Origin: an uncultured Pelagibacteraceae bacterium
GTDB lineage: Bacteria; Pseudomonadota; Alphaproteobacteria; Pelagibacterales; Pelagibacteraceae
Reading direction: 5' to 3'
Length of the DNA stretch: 64,000 nt
NCBI GenBank assembly: GCA_902516345.1
Contig: CABXYJ010000004.1
Coordinates: 20,021 to 84,020 of the forward strand
Shown here: one piece after another, positions 9,304 through 19,163 of the stretch
Numbering within the stretch: the stretch's first letter is position 1
Layout: the number at the start of each line of letters is the position of its first letter
Position numbers and translations under genes: made by a program
Notes under the pieces: model-generated
The model's database searches: none
Told to the model about the DNA's origin: nothing
What the model saw: the letters and a program-made list of their open reading frames with translations, nothing else

Positions 9304-10116
9304 ATGAAAATTTTATTAAATAAAAATGATTTAAATGAGGCGCTAAATAAAGTCTCAAATATTGGTTTTGTACCCACAATGGGTAGCCTTCATAAAGGTC
9401 ACATATCTCTTATAAAAAAATCTTTAAATGAATGTAAATATACTGTTGTAAGTATATTTATTAATCCTCAACAATTTAATAATAAAGAAGATTACAAAAA
9501 ATATCCAAAAAACATTAAAAAAGACCTTTCTATATTAAAAAAACTTAAAATTGATTTCGTTTTTTTACCAGATAAAAAAACAATTTATTCAAAAAAGAGG
9601 GGTATTAAAATAAAGATATCTAAAAGAGAGAAAATTTTATGTGCAAAATTTAGAAAAGGTCATTTTGAGGGTGTTTTAGATGTTATGGATCGTTTAACCA
9701 AGTTAATTAAGCCAAATAAAATTTATATGGGAGAAAAAGATTATCAGCAGCTTTATTTAGTAAAAAATTTTATAGAAAAAAGGTATAAAAGTAAAATTAT
9801 TTCATGTGAAACAATTAGAGATAAATATAAACTGGCATTGTCATCGAGGAATTTTTTATTGAAAAGAAAATATTTGAAAAAAGCGAGACTTCTAACAAAT
9901 AATCTAATTATTTTTAAAAAAAGATTAAAAAAGCAAAAGAATATGAAAAATTTGATTAAAAAAAAAATAATTGAATTAAGCAAAATTTACAAAGTAAAGT
10001 TTGATTATTTGGAAATTAGAAATAGAAAAAATTTAAAATTATCTAGAAAAATTGAAAGTTCAAAATTGTTTTTTGCTTATTCAATCAATGATATAAGATT
10101 GATAGATAATTTTTAA
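9304..10116 (+). CDS. panC: Pantothenate synthetase (pantoate-beta-alanine ligase)
   Basis: PanC joins pantoate and beta-alanine using ATP in coenzyme A synthesis. Seen in the sequence are 'VPTMGSLHKGHISLI' with the HxGH nucleotide-binding motif, 'SIFINPQQFN', 'MGEKDYQQL' and 'ALSSRNFLL', the counterpart of the KMSKS loop. The length is 270 residues from ATG 9304. The frame also has an ATG at 9274, which would add ten hydrophobic residues not found in the family. Lysine content is very high. The gene converges with mgtE, leaving 3 bases between stops. Confidence 0.94.
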   Translation: MKILLNKNDLNEALNKVSNIGFVPTMGSLHKGHISLIKKSLNECKYTVVSIFINPQQFNNKEDYKKYPKNIKKDLSILKKLKIDFVFLPDKKTIYSKKRGIKIKISKREKILCAKFRKGHFEGVLDVMDRLTKLIKPNKIYMGEKDYQQLYLVKNFIEKRYKSKIISCETIRDKYKLALSSRNFLLKRKYLKKARLLTNNLIIFKKRLKKQKNMKNLIKKKIIELSKIYKVKFDYLEIRNRKNLKLSRKIESSKLFFAYSINDIRLIDNF

Positions 10117-10119
10117 TTT

Positions 10120-11493
10120 TTATAAAAAATAAGCACCTACACCAAGAAATGATACGAAACCAATAACATCTGTTATTGTTGTTACAAAAACGCTTGAAGC
10201 TATTGCTGGATCTATATTCATTTTTTTTAACGTAACTGGAACAAGAATTCCGAATAAACCTGCAACAACCATTGTTAGTATCATCGATACAGAAATGATT
10301 AGAGAAAGCTGAATGTCTTGAAACCACAGTTGAACAATAATTGAACTAATGATAGCAAAAATAATACCATTTAAAATACCTATATTAAATTCTTTAAAAA
10401 TGTTTTGATTAAAATTATTTTTTGTAAGATCGTTTGTGGCTAATGTTCTAACAGTAACAGCCAATGTTTGCATTCCCGCATTTCCACCCATAGATGCTAC
10501 TATCGGCATTAAGAAAGCTAAAACTACCATTTGCTCTATTGTAGCACCAAATAAACTAATACAATAAGTTGCTAAAAATGCAGTAAACAAATTTAGTAAT
10601 AACCAGTTAAATCTTCTTTTTGTCTTAGTAATTACACCATCAGTGATTTCTTCATCACCCACACCTGCTAATCTAAGAGCATCCTCCTCAGCTTCTTCTT
10701 TTAATACCGTTAACACATCATCAGCAGTAATCATTCCAACAAGTTTACTATTTTTATCAATTACACAAGCTGAATTTAAATTATAATTTTCAAATAAGTT
10801 TCCAACTTCTTCTCTATCCATATCAACAGGAATTAAAAATCTAGAATCTTCCATTATAGAGGACATTTTTGCTTCTCTTGGATTCCTCAAAACTTTTGAT
10901 GAAGGGACAATGCCAACAGGTTTAAAATTTTCGTCAACAATATATATTTCGAGAAATTGTTCAGGTAAATCTTTGTTTTCTCTTAAATAATCAATTGTTT
11001 GACCAACAGACCAATTACTTGGAATAGCGGTAAATTCTCTTTGCATAATTCTGGCCGCACTATCCTCGGGATAACTAAGACCTTCTAATAATGCAAAGCG
11101 ATCTTTAGGTGGTAAAGCAGCTAATAGAGAGTTTTTATCTTTCTCATCAACATTTTCAAGTATTGCGATTGCATCATCTGACTCAAGATTCTTAAGTATT
11201 CTGACAATGGCTTCCGACGAAAGATATTTGATTATTTCTGACTGAACAGACTCGTTTAGCTCGATAAAAACCTCAGGATCAATCTTAAAATTATTAAGTT
11301 TAATTAAGTTTTCTCTGTCATTTTGTTCTAAATGCTCGATAATATCTGCGGCATCAGCTGGATGCATTTCTTTAAAGGAATTAGTGATAAATAAAGCATC
11401 ATTGCTTGCAATTTTATCAGTTACAACTTTTATATATTCTTTGTTGAATTCAAAATTGACTTTTTTATCTTTTATTTTTTTAATTAAAGTCAT
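10120..11493 (-). CDS. mgtE: Magnesium transporter MgtE
   Basis: The 457-residue protein has the full MgtE layout: an N-terminal superhelical domain (about residues 30-140, with 'HPADAADIIEHL' and 'DAIAILENV'), two CBS domains (about 145-270, including 'VGMITADDVL'), a linker helix and about five membrane segments in the C-terminal 170 residues with 'FLMPIVASMGGNAGMQTL', the channel signature. In characterised homologues the cytoplasmic domains sense magnesium and gate the pore. No M-box or other riboswitch was seen in the 66 bases upstream, which are shared with the divergent lipB. Confidence 0.95.
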   Translation of the reverse strand: MTLIKKIKDKKVNFEFNKEYIKVVTDKIASNDALFITNSFKEMHPADAADIIEHLEQNDRENLIKLNNFKIDPEVFIELNESVQSEIIKYLSSEAIVRILKNLESDDAIAILENVDEKDKNSLLAALPPKDRFALLEGLSYPEDSAARIMQREFTAIPSNWSVGQTIDYLRENKDLPEQFLEIYIVDENFKPVGIVPSSKVLRNPREAKMSSIMEDSRFLIPVDMDREEVGNLFENYNLNSACVIDKNSKLVGMITADDVLTVLKEEAEEDALRLAGVGDEEITDGVITKTKRRFNWLLLNLFTAFLATYCISLFGATIEQMVVLAFLMPIVASMGGNAGMQTLAVTVRTLATNDLTKNNFNQNIFKEFNIGILNGIIFAIISSIIVQLWFQDIQLSLIISVSMILTMVVAGLFGILVPVTLKKMNIDPAIASSVFVTTITDVIGFVSFLGVGAYFL

Positions 11494-11559
11494 AAATACA
11501 CCTATTATTTAGTCGGATCTTTTAATACATAATAGAAAGATTACAATTTTAAAATTAAA

Positions 11560-12174
11560 ATGGAGATTAAAAAGTCAAAAAAACCTATAAAATATGATGA
11601 TGCAATTAGAGTTATGGAAAAAAGATTGCATAATATCAATCTGGGTATTGCCGATGAATTAGTGTGGATTTTAGAGCATGAAGAAATTTATACAGCAGGA
11701 AAAAACCACAAAGATAGCGAAATTATCGATAAGTCTATCAAAATAGTTAAAACTAATAGAGGTGGAAAAATTACTTATCATGGACCTGGACAATTGGTTT
11801 GTTATTTTGTTATTGATTTAAAAAAACGTAAAAAAGATATAAGAAAATTTGTAACATTGATTGAAAAAACAATAATAAACACTCTTAAATTTTATGAGAT
11901 AAAAACCTTTGCAGACAGAAATAATATTGGTATTTGGTACAATGACAAATCAGGTATAAAAAAGGTTGCAGCTATAGGATTGAGAGTTAGTAAATGGATA
12001 GCTTATCATGGTTTCTCTATTAATATAAATAATGATTTAACAAAATATAATGCGATAGTTCCATGTGGGATTAGTGATAAAGGTGTTACAAATTTAAAAA
12101 AAATTAAAAAACAAAATTATAAGGGAATTGAAGAAAAACTAATTAAAATTTTTTCTACAAATTTGAAAAGTTAA
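11560..12174 (+). CDS. lipB: Octanoyltransferase LipB
   Basis: LipB moves octanoate from acyl carrier protein to lipoyl domains of dehydrogenase complexes. The 204-residue product carries '[18 protein letters not shown]', the family fingerprint, then '[21 protein letters not shown]' with the catalytic lysine at its start, and 'IVPCGISD' with the catalytic cysteine. It is transcribed away from mgtE, and its last 20 bases overlap the 3' end of rluC on the other strand. Confidence 0.96.
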   Translation: MEIKKSKKPIKYDDAIRVMEKRLHNINLGIADELVWILEHEEIYTAGKNHKDSEIIDKSIKIVKTNRGGKITYHGPGQLVCYFVIDLKKRKKDIRKFVTLIEKTIINTLKFYEIKTFADRNNIGIWYNDKSGIKKVAAIGLRVSKWIAYHGFSININNDLTKYNAIVPCGISDKGVTNLKKIKKQNYKGIEEKLIKIFSTNLKS

Positions 12175-13069
12175 GTCGTTTTGTTTTTAACAATTTTTTA
12201 AAATAACCTGGTGTCAAAGCTGTGTAAGTATATTTTTGATCTTTTATAATAAATCTTATTTGGTATGAATGAAGCATTAAATTTTTATTTTTACCTTTTA
12301 TCAATGTTGATGATATATATTTTTGATCTCCGTATATAGAGTGGCCGATATTAAATAATTGTTTTCTCAATTGGTGTTTTCTACCAGTAATTGGTTTCAA
12401 CTCAATCAGACTTGAATTAGAGTTTTTATCAAGTACTTTAAAATATGTTTTTGCATCTTCTGTAATTTTTTTGCCATTATCATATCTAAAAAGTTTATCA
12501 TTTAATTCTCCTGATTTTTTATCTAATTCTCCATGACATATGGCTAAATAGGTTTTATGAACTTTTCTTAATCTAAATAATGAGGTAAGAATTTGTGCGG
12601 TTTCCCTGTTTTTTGCAATAATAAATACACCTGAAGTATCCTTATCTAATCTATGTACTGAGTAAGGTTTTGAACCTTCAAAAATTTTACTTTTCTTAAA
12701 TATATCGATTAAATTTTTTTTTGATTTAGTCCCCCCTTGTACAGAAATACCCGCAGCTTTATTAACTACAATAAAATCATTATTATTATCAATAATTAAA
12801 TCTTCATTAGATTTTATTATTTCATCAGTAGGAACAAATCTAATTTTTTTGTGTTTAATTGTATCTTTGAATTTGAAATTAAAGATTTCAATTTTATCGT
12901 TTGTTCTAATTTTAAAAGAGCTTTTTATTTTTTTCTTATTTAGCTTTATTTTTCCAGATCTTAAACTTTTTTCAATTAAACTTTGCGGTATTTTTCCAAT
13001 TTTGTTTCTTAGCCATCTATCAATACGCATATTGTCAGAAGCTGAATCAACGAGAAAACTTTCATTCAT
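12155..13069 (-). CDS. rluC: RluC/RluD-family 23S rRNA pseudouridine synthase
   Basis: The 304-residue protein has an N-terminal S4-type RNA-binding domain ('[23 protein letters not shown]') and an RluA-type catalytic domain with '[17 protein letters not shown]', where the aspartate of HRLD is the nucleophile. '[16 protein letters not shown]' and 'LMLHSYQI' follow. The order resembles RluC or RluD; RluC is the likelier call because of the sequence immediately around the S4 domain and the gene position after rplQ, but the exact target uridines cannot be read from sequence. ATG 13069 replaces a TTG at 13075. Confidence 0.85.
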   Translation of the reverse strand: MNESFLVDSASDNMRIDRWLRNKIGKIPQSLIEKSLRSGKIKLNKKKIKSSFKIRTNDKIEIFNFKFKDTIKHKKIRFVPTDEIIKSNEDLIIDNNNDFIVVNKAAGISVQGGTKSKKNLIDIFKKSKIFEGSKPYSVHRLDKDTSGVFIIAKNRETAQILTSLFRLRKVHKTYLAICHGELDKKSGELNDKLFRYDNGKKITEDAKTYFKVLDKNSNSSLIELKPITGRKHQLRKQLFNIGHSIYGDQKYISSTLIKGKNKNLMLHSYQIRFIIKDQKYTYTALTPGYFKKLLKTKRLNFSNL

Positions 13070-13081
13070 GATCAAAAAAGT

Positions 13082-13525
13082 TTATGCTGAAGCTAATTTT
13101 TTTTCCTCTTTTTTGTCAGTAACTTTCGTTTGATCTTTTTTCTTTTTATCAACTTTTCTAGCTTGGACATCTCTATCAACAAATTCAATAATTGCCATAG
13201 GAGCATTATCACCGTATCTAAAGCCAGCCTTAATTATCCTTGTGTAACCACCTGATCTTTTTTCATATCTTTTAGACAAAGTTTTTTTAACTTTATTTGC
13301 AGAATTTATATCCTGTAATTTAGAAACTAATATTTTAGTATTATGTAAAGTATCTTTTTTTCCTAATGTAATAATTTTATCAGCTTGAGGTCTTAAAAAT
13401 TTTGCTTTTGGTAAAGTTGTCTTGATTTGCTCATATTTGATTAGTGAAATTAACATATTTTTCAATAATGCTTTTCTATGTTCCGAAGTCCTATTCAACT
13501 TCTTATTTGACATATTATGTCTCAT
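13082..13525 (-). CDS. rplQ: 50S ribosomal protein L17
   Basis: The first 120 residues are bL17: '[20 protein letters not shown]' and the conserved '[17 protein letters not shown]' near residue 105. The C-terminus adds a lysine-rich tail ('[17 protein letters not shown]'), making 147 residues. L17 lies near the tunnel exit of the 50S subunit. It is the last gene of the alpha operon here, and its start overlaps the rpoA stop by one base. Confidence 0.97.
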   Translation of the reverse strand: MRHNMSNKKLNRTSEHRKALLKNMLISLIKYEQIKTTLPKAKFLRPQADKIITLGKKDTLHNTKILVSKLQDINSANKVKKTLSKRYEKRSGGYTRIIKAGFRYGDNAPMAIIEFVDRDVQARKVDKKKKDQTKVTDKKEEKKLASA

Positions 13526-14553
13526 TAAATAGCTTCCTCTAATTTTTTAGACATTTCAGCAATGTTATCTGGCGGCCAATTTGGTATTTCCATTCCTAAA
13601 TATAAAGACATTCCAGTCAAAACTTCTTTTATCTCATTTAAAGATTTTCTACCAAAGTTTGGTGTTCTTAACATTTCACCTTCTGATTTTTGAACAAGAT
13701 CACCTATATAAATTATGTTATCATTTTTTAAACAATTCATGGATCTTACAGATAGTTCTAGTTCATCTACTTTTCTTAATAAATTTTTATTAAATTCAGG
13801 TTCTGTTGATACTTCTTTAATAGGTGCCTCAACTGGCTCATCAAAATTGATAAACATCTTTAATTGATCTTGAAATATTCTAGCAGAGTAAGCAACCGCG
13901 TCTTCAGCGGAAATTGATCCATTAGTTTCAACTTCCATTGTTAATTTATCGTAATCTAATGCTTTACCTTCTCTTGCTGTGCTTACAGAGTATGAAACTT
14001 TTTTCACTGGACTATACAGGGAGTCTATAGCTATTAAACCTAAAGGTGGTTCCTCAGGTTTATTTAATTCGGCAGGAACATACCCCTTTCCAGTATTAAC
14101 ATTCATTTCAACATGGAAATTTGTATTCTCATCTAGATTACAAATAACTAAATCAGGATTTAAAATCTTTACATCAGCAACTGGTGTAATATCAGACGCC
14201 TTAATTTCTCCTGGCCCCTTGGCATCAAGAACAAGTTTTTTAGTTCCTTCTGACTCACATTTTAAAGCTAAAGACTTTATATTTAGAACAATATCTGTTA
14301 CATCTTCTCTTACACCTTTTATAGATGTAAACTCATGTAAAACTCCATCAATTTGTATAGAAGTTACCGCAGCTCCCCTTATAGATGACAATAAAATTCT
14401 TCTAAGAGAATTACCTAGAGTTAGACCATATCCCTTTTCAAGAGGTTCTGCTATAATCGTGGCATGTGTTAAATCATTACTTATCTTTACGTCAAGCTTA
14501 TTTGGTTTAATAAGTGATTTCCAATTTTTTATATTTACATTTTCAGTTTCCAT
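13525..14553 (-). CDS. rpoA: RNA polymerase alpha subunit
   Basis: The 342-residue protein shows the N-terminal assembly domain ('[22 protein letters not shown]') and the C-terminal domain ('[24 protein letters not shown]...[10 protein letters not shown]'), which binds UP elements and activators. The linker lies around residues 235-260. It is in the normal alphaproteobacterial place between rpsK and rplQ, with one-base overlaps on both sides, so its level is tied to ribosomal protein synthesis. Confidence 0.98.
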   Translation of the reverse strand: METENVNIKNWKSLIKPNKLDVKISNDLTHATIIAEPLEKGYGLTLGNSLRRILLSSIRGAAVTSIQIDGVLHEFTSIKGVREDVTDIVLNIKSLALKCESEGTKKLVLDAKGPGEIKASDITPVADVKILNPDLVICNLDENTNFHVEMNVNTGKGYVPAELNKPEEPPLGLIAIDSLYSPVKKVSYSVSTAREGKALDYDKLTMEVETNGSISAEDAVAYSARIFQDQLKMFINFDEPVEAPIKEVSTEPEFNKNLLRKVDELELSVRSMNCLKNDNIIYIGDLVQKSEGEMLRTPNFGRKSLNEIKEVLTGMSLYLGMEIPNWPPDNIAEMSKKLEEAI

Positions 14554-15005
14554 TAAACTCTCCTTTTTTTTGGTGGTCTTGTGCCATTATGTGGCATTGG
14601 TGTTGTGTCTTTGATAGATAAAATTCTAAAACCTCTTGCTTGTAAAGCTCTTAAGGCAGTTTCTCTACCTGATCCAGGGCCTTTAACTTCTACGGATAAA
14701 GTTTTCATTCCATATTCTAGAGCTTTAGATGCTGCAGCATCAGCAGCAATTTGTGCAGCATATGGTGTAGATTTTCTAGAACCTTTGAATCCTTTTTGAC
14801 CAGCTGAAGCCCATGAAATTACATTTCCGTTTGTATCAGCTATTGAAATTATTGTGTTATTAAATGTGGATTGAACGTACGCTACACCGTTAAGAATATT
14901 TTTTTTTAATTTTTTTTTTTTTGAGTATGAGCTTTTAACTGATTTTTTTATAATTTTTTTTTCAGTTTTTTGATCCTTACTATCAACTTTATCAGATTTG
15001 GTCAT
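14553..15005 (-). CDS. rpsK: 30S ribosomal protein S11 with a basic N-terminal extension
   Basis: The uS11 core is clear: '[18 protein letters not shown]', '[22 protein letters not shown]' and '[15 protein letters not shown]', ending '[13 protein letters not shown]'. The usual length is about 129 residues; this one has 150 because about 35 residues of charged, lysine-rich sequence precede the core. No better internal start was found, since the extension continues the frame from the ATG 2 bases after rpsM. S11 lines the 30S platform near the mRNA exit. Confidence 0.97.
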   Translation of the reverse strand: MTKSDKVDSKDQKTEKKIIKKSVKSSYSKKKKLKKNILNGVAYVQSTFNNTIISIADTNGNVISWASAGQKGFKGSRKSTPYAAQIAADAAASKALEYGMKTLSVEVKGPGSGRETALRALQARGFRILSIKDTTPMPHNGTRPPKKRRV

Positions 15006-15007
15006 AA

Positions 15008-15391
15008 TTATTTTTTAAGTGGAGTTAATTTTTTTCCAGCAATAGCAATTGCTTTACCCTTTCTAGTTCTTGCATTGCATCTAGTTCTTTGACCTCTGAC
15101 TGGTAGTTTTTTTCTATGCCTTGATCCTCTATAACATGCTAAATCAATTAGTCTTTTTATACTTAATGAAAAATCTCTCCGTAGGTCACCTTCAACTTTA
15201 AAATTTTGGTCAATATACTCTCTTATTTTCAAAATTTCTTCATCTGTTAACTGATTAACCCTTTTATTTTTTGGAATTTCTAAAGATGAACAGATTTGAT
15301 TAGAAAATTTATCTCCAATCCCGTAGATATATGTCAATCCTACATGGACTAGTTTATTTTGTGGGATATTAATACCTGCGATACGAGCCAT
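15008..15391 (-). CDS. rpsM: 30S ribosomal protein S13
   Basis: The 127-residue uS13 begins '[21 protein letters not shown]' and has the 'YIYGIG' helix-two-turn-helix region and the C-terminal '[24 protein letters not shown]' tail that reaches toward the P-site tRNA. It sits between adk and rpsK as in other alphaproteobacteria. rpmJ (L36), which lies upstream of rpsM in some bacteria, is not present in the 54-base gap before it. Confidence 0.97.
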   Translation of the reverse strand: MARIAGINIPQNKLVHVGLTYIYGIGDKFSNQICSSLEIPKNKRVNQLTDEEILKIREYIDQNFKVEGDLRRDFSLSIKRLIDLACYRGSRHRKKLPVRGQRTRCNARTRKGKAIAIAGKKLTPLKK

Positions 15392-15445
15392 AAATTTGTG
15401 ATAAAATATGCTTTTTATATAAGAAGTTTTTTTAATGTCAACGAC

Positions 15446-16009
15446 TTAAACGTTTATAAATGCCTTAATTTTACTGGTTATTTCGTCAATTTGTAAATCT
15501 CCATCTAATTCATAAAAATTTTTATTTTTAGAGTAGAAATCTAAAACAGGTTTAGTCGTTTCCATATAAGTATCATACCTCTTTAAAATAGTGGTTAGAT
15601 CATCATCTGATCTTTTTTCTAAAATTTTTCTTTTTTCAATCCTTTTAACTATTTTTTCTTTATTTACATTAAGAAAAAAAATAAAATCTATTTTTTGATT
15701 AGTGTCATTAAGTAACAATTCTAAGTTCTTAGCCTGAGTTAAAGATCTGGGATATCCATCAAATACAAGTTTATTTTTTTTGTTTGGATCAAATATAACA
15801 TTTTTTATTAATTGATTTACAATTTCATCGTTTACAAATTTTCCATCGTTCATATCATTAATTATTTTTTTTCCAATTTCTGAATTCTTTTTAATTTCAT
15901 CTCTGAGCATATCACCAGTTGAAACTTGAAAATTGTTATAATTTTTTACAAAAAATTTTGCTTGTGTACCTTTACCAGCACCTGGGGGCCCAAATAAAAT
16001 TACATTCAC
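15446..16009 (-). CDS. adk: Adenylate kinase (short-lid form)
   Basis: Adenylate kinase interconverts ATP, ADP and AMP. The P-loop 'GPPGAGKGT' is at residues 7-15, the AMP site 'STGDMLRDEI' follows, and 'VFDGYPRSLTQA' carries the D-G-Y/F-P-R motif. The LID region between 'RIEKR' and 'RSDDDL' is short and lacks cysteines, so the protein is the 187-residue short type. The gene lies between secY and rpsM, a normal placement. secY stops 5 bases before its start. Confidence 0.95.
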   Translation of the reverse strand: MNVILFGPPGAGKGTQAKFFVKNYNNFQVSTGDMLRDEIKKNSEIGKKIINDMNDGKFVNDEIVNQLIKNVIFDPNKKNKLVFDGYPRSLTQAKNLELLLNDTNQKIDFIFFLNVNKEKIVKRIEKRKILEKRSDDDLTTILKRYDTYMETTKPVLDFYSKNKNFYELDGDLQIDEITSKIKAFINV

Positions 16010-16014
16010 TTTTG

Positions 16015-17295
16015 TTATCTTCCAAATTTTGTTTTTTTAATAAGTTGTTCATACTGTGAGCTCATTAATCTAGTTTGAATCTGTGTCACAGTGTCTATTG
16101 CAACAACTACAACTATCAAAATAGAGGTCCCACCTAAGTAAAAAGGAATAGGATAATTTGCAATTAAAAATTCTGGCATTAAACATACTAATGTTAAATA
16201 TAAAGCTCCTATTGTAGTCAATTTTGTAAGTATGTTTTCAATATAAATAGCCGTACTTTCACCCGGTCTTATTCCGGGAATAAATCCACCATATTTTCTA
16301 AGATTATCTGCTGTTTCATTTGGGTTAAAAGTTATTGAAGTATAGAAAAAAGTGAAAAAAATTATACCTGATGCGTATAAAAGCATGTAAAGTGGTTGTC
16401 CCTGAGTAAAATAAGAGCTTATATTTAAAAAAGTATCATTTTCGGAAAAATTAAAGTTAGAAAATGTTACGGGTAATAATAATAATGCAGATGCAAAAAT
16501 TGCAGGTATTACCCCTGCCTGATTTATTTTTAAAGGTAAATGAGATGACTCCCCTCCATACATTTTATTTCCCATTTGTCTTTTTGGATAATTTATTAAT
16601 ATTTTTCTTAAAGCTCTCTCCATAAAAACTATGAAAAGTACAGTCAAAATTAATAAAATAAATATTCCTATGATCATTAATGTCGAAACTGCACCTGTTC
16701 GACCTAGTTCAAATGTTGTAACTAAAGCTCTTGGGATTTCAGCAACTATTCCAGCAAAAATTATTAAAGATATTCCGTTACCTATTCCTCTCTGTGTAAT
16801 TTGTTCGCCTAACCACATTAAAAAAATAGTGCCAGCTACAATTGTTGTCACCGTGGAAACTTTAAAAAAAATTCCTGGATTAATAACTAAATTGGGTGAA
16901 GACTCCAATCCAACGGCTAATCCATAGCCTTGAACAGTAGCAAGTAAAACAGTTCCATATCGAGTTATTTGGGCAATCTTAGATCTTCCTGTTTCACCTT
17001 GAGCCTTCAGATTTTTGAAATAATCTGAAACTCCAGTCAAAAGTTGTACTATAATTGCTGAAGATATATAAGGCATGATACCAAGTGCAAATATAGCCAT
17101 TCTACTTACAGCTCCTCCTGCAAAGACATTAAACATTCCGAGTAAGCCTTTTTGATTACTTTCCATCATAATTTTTAGTTGATCTGGATCAATTCCTGGC
17201 AATGGAATAAATGTTCCAAATCTATAAACAGCTAGAATTGCAATTGTGAAAATTATTCTATTCCTTAAATCAGTATTTGATGATGTAGAGCTCAT
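16015..17295 (-). CDS. secY: Protein translocase channel subunit SecY
   Basis: The 426-residue protein is the pore of the SecYEG translocon. It has ten hydrophobic helices; 'FIPLPGIDP' forms the plug region entry, and 'GIGNGISLIIFAG' and the cytoplasmic loop 'YPKRQMGNKMYGGESSHLPLKIN' are diagnostic. The N-terminus 'MSSTSSNTDLRNRI' is shorter than in most alphaproteobacteria but keeps the first membrane helix. It is in the spc operon between rplO and adk. SecE is encoded far downstream at 39969. Confidence 0.97.
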   Translation of the reverse strand: MSSTSSNTDLRNRIIFTIAILAVYRFGTFIPLPGIDPDQLKIMMESNQKGLLGMFNVFAGGAVSRMAIFALGIMPYISSAIIVQLLTGVSDYFKNLKAQGETGRSKIAQITRYGTVLLATVQGYGLAVGLESSPNLVINPGIFFKVSTVTTIVAGTIFLMWLGEQITQRGIGNGISLIIFAGIVAEIPRALVTTFELGRTGAVSTLMIIGIFILLILTVLFIVFMERALRKILINYPKRQMGNKMYGGESSHLPLKINQAGVIPAIFASALLLLPVTFSNFNFSENDTFLNISSYFTQGQPLYMLLYASGIIFFTFFYTSITFNPNETADNLRKYGGFIPGIRPGESTAIYIENILTKLTTIGALYLTLVCLMPEFLIANYPIPFYLGGTSILIVVVVAIDTVTQIQTRLMSSQYEQLIKKTKFGR

Positions 17296-17301
17296 TTTAA
17301 A

Positions 17302-17754
17302 TTATTTTTTAATCTGTAGTGAGCCACCTATTTTTTCTAATTTAACGATTGCAGATTTTGAGGCTAAGTCAGCCTCAATATTTACTTTATCTTTAATCTC
17401 ACCTGAGCCTAGAATTTTTAATTTAGTATAACGTTTATTAATCAATCTCAATTTCTTTAACAATTCACTATTTATAATTTCTTTTGTGGTAATGCTTTTT
17501 TTGTCAATAAAAAATTGAATTTTATCTAAATTTAAGATTGCAATTTTATTTTTGTTAAGTGCATTAAATCCTCGCTTTGGTAACCTTCGATACAATGGCA
17601 TTTGTCCACCCTCAAAACTTTTGATAGCTACACCTGATCTTGATTTTTGTCCTTTTACTCCTCTACCAGAAGTCTTACCTTTACCTGAGCCGATACCACG
17701 GCCAACCCTAATCTTACTTTTTTTGAGCTTGAATGTGTTGTTAAGTCTAATCAT
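17302..17754 (-). CDS. rplO: 50S ribosomal protein L15
   Basis: The 150-residue uL15 has the long flexible N-terminal arm rich in glycine and basic residues ('RVGRGIGSGKGKTSGRGVKGQKSRSG'), which threads into 23S rRNA, and the globular domain after 'MPLYRRLPKRGF'. Its start codon overlaps the stop of rpsE directly, so the L30 gene rpmD, which normally lies between the two, is absent from this operon. Confidence 0.97.
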   Translation of the reverse strand: MIRLNNTFKLKKSKIRVGRGIGSGKGKTSGRGVKGQKSRSGVAIKSFEGGQMPLYRRLPKRGFNALNKNKIAILNLDKIQFFIDKKSITTKEIINSELLKKLRLINKRYTKLKILGSGEIKDKVNIEADLASKSAIVKLEKIGGSLQIKK

Positions 17755-18266
17755 TATCCTCTTTTCTCAATAATTTCAGAAATCTTTTTGTTTCTAATTG
17801 AAGATATCTGTTTTGGTGAATTTTGTTTAAGTAATGCTTTCATTGTTGCCCTAATAACATTATGGGCATTGGATGTGCCCATTGATTTAGCAACTATATC
17901 TTTTACTCCTAAAACTTCACAAACTGCTCTTACAGGACCACCAGCAATAATTCCAGTTCCCTTGGAAGCTGCTCTCAAAACTATTCTACCTGAACCCTCT
18001 TTAGCGTTAACATCATGATGGATAGTTCTGCCCTCTCTTAATGGAATATGAATTAATTTCCTTCTTGCCATTTCATTAGCTTTTTTTATTGCATCTGGAA
18101 CTTGTTTTGCCTTTGCATGCGCAATACCAATTTTACCAGCTTGATTTCCTACAACAACTAAGGCAGAAAAACCAAATCTTCTTCCTCCCTTAACTACTTT
18201 TGTAATTCTATTTATATGAACAAGTTTTTCTAAGATATCATCAGTTTTTTTGTCTTTGTAATCCAT
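17754..18266 (-). CDS. rpsE: 30S ribosomal protein S5
   Basis: uS5 contributes to decoding fidelity and the mRNA entry channel. Residues from 'LEKLVHINRITKVVKGGRRFGFSALVVVG' form the dsRBD-like half, and 'GSGRIVLRAASKGTGIIAGGPVRAV' the second domain. The frame stays open upstream to a TTG at 18305 and an ATG at 18284, both inside rplR. ATG 18266 was chosen because it lies one base after the rplR stop and gives a family-like 170 residues. Confidence 0.96.
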   Translation of the reverse strand: MDYKDKKTDDILEKLVHINRITKVVKGGRRFGFSALVVVGNQAGKIGIAHAKAKQVPDAIKKANEMARRKLIHIPLREGRTIHHDVNAKEGSGRIVLRAASKGTGIIAGGPVRAVCEVLGVKDIVAKSMGTSNAHNVIRATMKALLKQNSPKQISSIRNKKISEIIEKRG

Positions 18267-18267
18267 A

Positions 18268-18624
18268 TTAAAAATCCATTCCATTTTTTCGAAGAGTTTC
18301 TGCAAAAACTTTTACCCTTCCGTGGTATTTATAACCTGCTCTGTCAAAGAAAATTTTATTTATTTTTTTTTCGTTTGCCTTTTTTGCTAGTTTTTCTGCA
18401 ACAATCTTTGATAATTCTGTTTTATTAACTTTTGTAGCAGATTTAATGTCTTTTTCGACTGATGATGCAGATATTAAAGTTATATTTTTTGTATCATCTA
18501 TTATTTGTGCATAAATATTTTTTGATGATCTTGAAATTGACAATCTAAATCGATTATTGCCAGAAACTTTTTTTAGTTTATTTCTTACTCTAAATATCTT
18601 TCTTTTATTTGTATCTAATTTCAT
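18268..18624 (-). CDS. rplR: 50S ribosomal protein L18
   Basis: The 118-residue uL18 binds 5S rRNA together with L5. It has the basic N-terminus ('[15 protein letters not shown]'), the strand '[17 protein letters not shown]' and the ending '[26 protein letters not shown]', which is nearly universal. The start overlaps the rplF stop by one base. Confidence 0.97.
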   Translation of the reverse strand: MKLDTNKRKIFRVRNKLKKVSGNNRFRLSISRSSKNIYAQIIDDTKNITLISASSVEKDIKSATKVNKTELSKIVAEKLAKKANEKKINKIFFDRAGYKYHGRVKVFAETLRKNGMDF

Positions 18625-19163
18625 TATTTTTTCTTACCTTCTTTTTTTAATATATATTGACCTTTTTCTCTTACACCTTTTCCTTTGTAAGGTTCAATTT
18701 TTCTTAAAGTTTTAAGTTTAGATGCTACAGACCCAACTTGTTGCTTATCTATACCTGTAATAGTTAAAGTTGTTTGTTTTTCTACTGAAATTTTTATCCC
18801 CTCAGGAATATCAAAATTTATATCATGGCTATAGCCTAACTGCAGATTTAATTGACTTCCTTTAATTGATGCTCTGTATCCTACCCCAACTAATTCTAAA
18901 ACTTTTTCATACCCTTTGGATGATCCCATTACTGCATTATTTATTAAGCTTCTGTTCATTCCCCAAAGTCTTTTGATTTCTTGATCTATCTTTTTTGGTA
19001 CAATTGAAATTTCTTTGCCCTCTTTAATATCTAAATTGAATAAATTAAGGTCGATGTTTAAAGTTTTTTTACCTACTGGTCCCTCTATATTTAAAATATT
19101 GCCTGATAAAGCAACTTTTACTTTTTCTGGGATTGAAATATTTGTTTTTCCAATTTTAGACAT
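18624..19163 (-). CDS. rplF: 50S ribosomal protein L6
   Basis: uL6 sits near the factor-binding site of the 50S subunit. The 179 residues contain both homologous halves, with '[23 protein letters not shown]' at the start and the conserved C-terminal block '[26 protein letters not shown]'. The gene is placed between rpsH and rplR with one-base overlaps on both sides. Confidence 0.97.
   Translation of the reverse strand: MSKIGKTNISIPEKVKVALSGNILNIEGPVGKKTLNIDLNLFNLDIKEGKEISIVPKKIDQEIKRLWGMNRSLINNAVMGSSKGYEKVLELVGVGYRASIKGSQLNLQLGYSHDINFDIPEGIKISVEKQTTLTITGIDKQQVGSVASKLKTLRKIEPYKGKGVREKGQYILKKEGKKK

Noticed and set aside
9753..9983. Minus-strand hydrophobic frame inside panC
   Set aside because: It is the antisense of lysine-rich codons, which read as Phe and Leu and mimic membrane helices.
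10085..10327. Minus-strand frame at the mgtE 3' end
   Set aside because: Shadow of mgtE in another frame; its Asn/Arg/Cys-rich product has no plausible fold.
11494..11559. M-box magnesium riboswitch before mgtE
   Set aside because: The gap is 66 bases, AT-rich, without the conserved loops or a terminator.
13979..14614. Plus-strand frame of 211 codons
   Set aside because: It is antisense to rpoA and rpsK, which are certain, and has no family features or start context.
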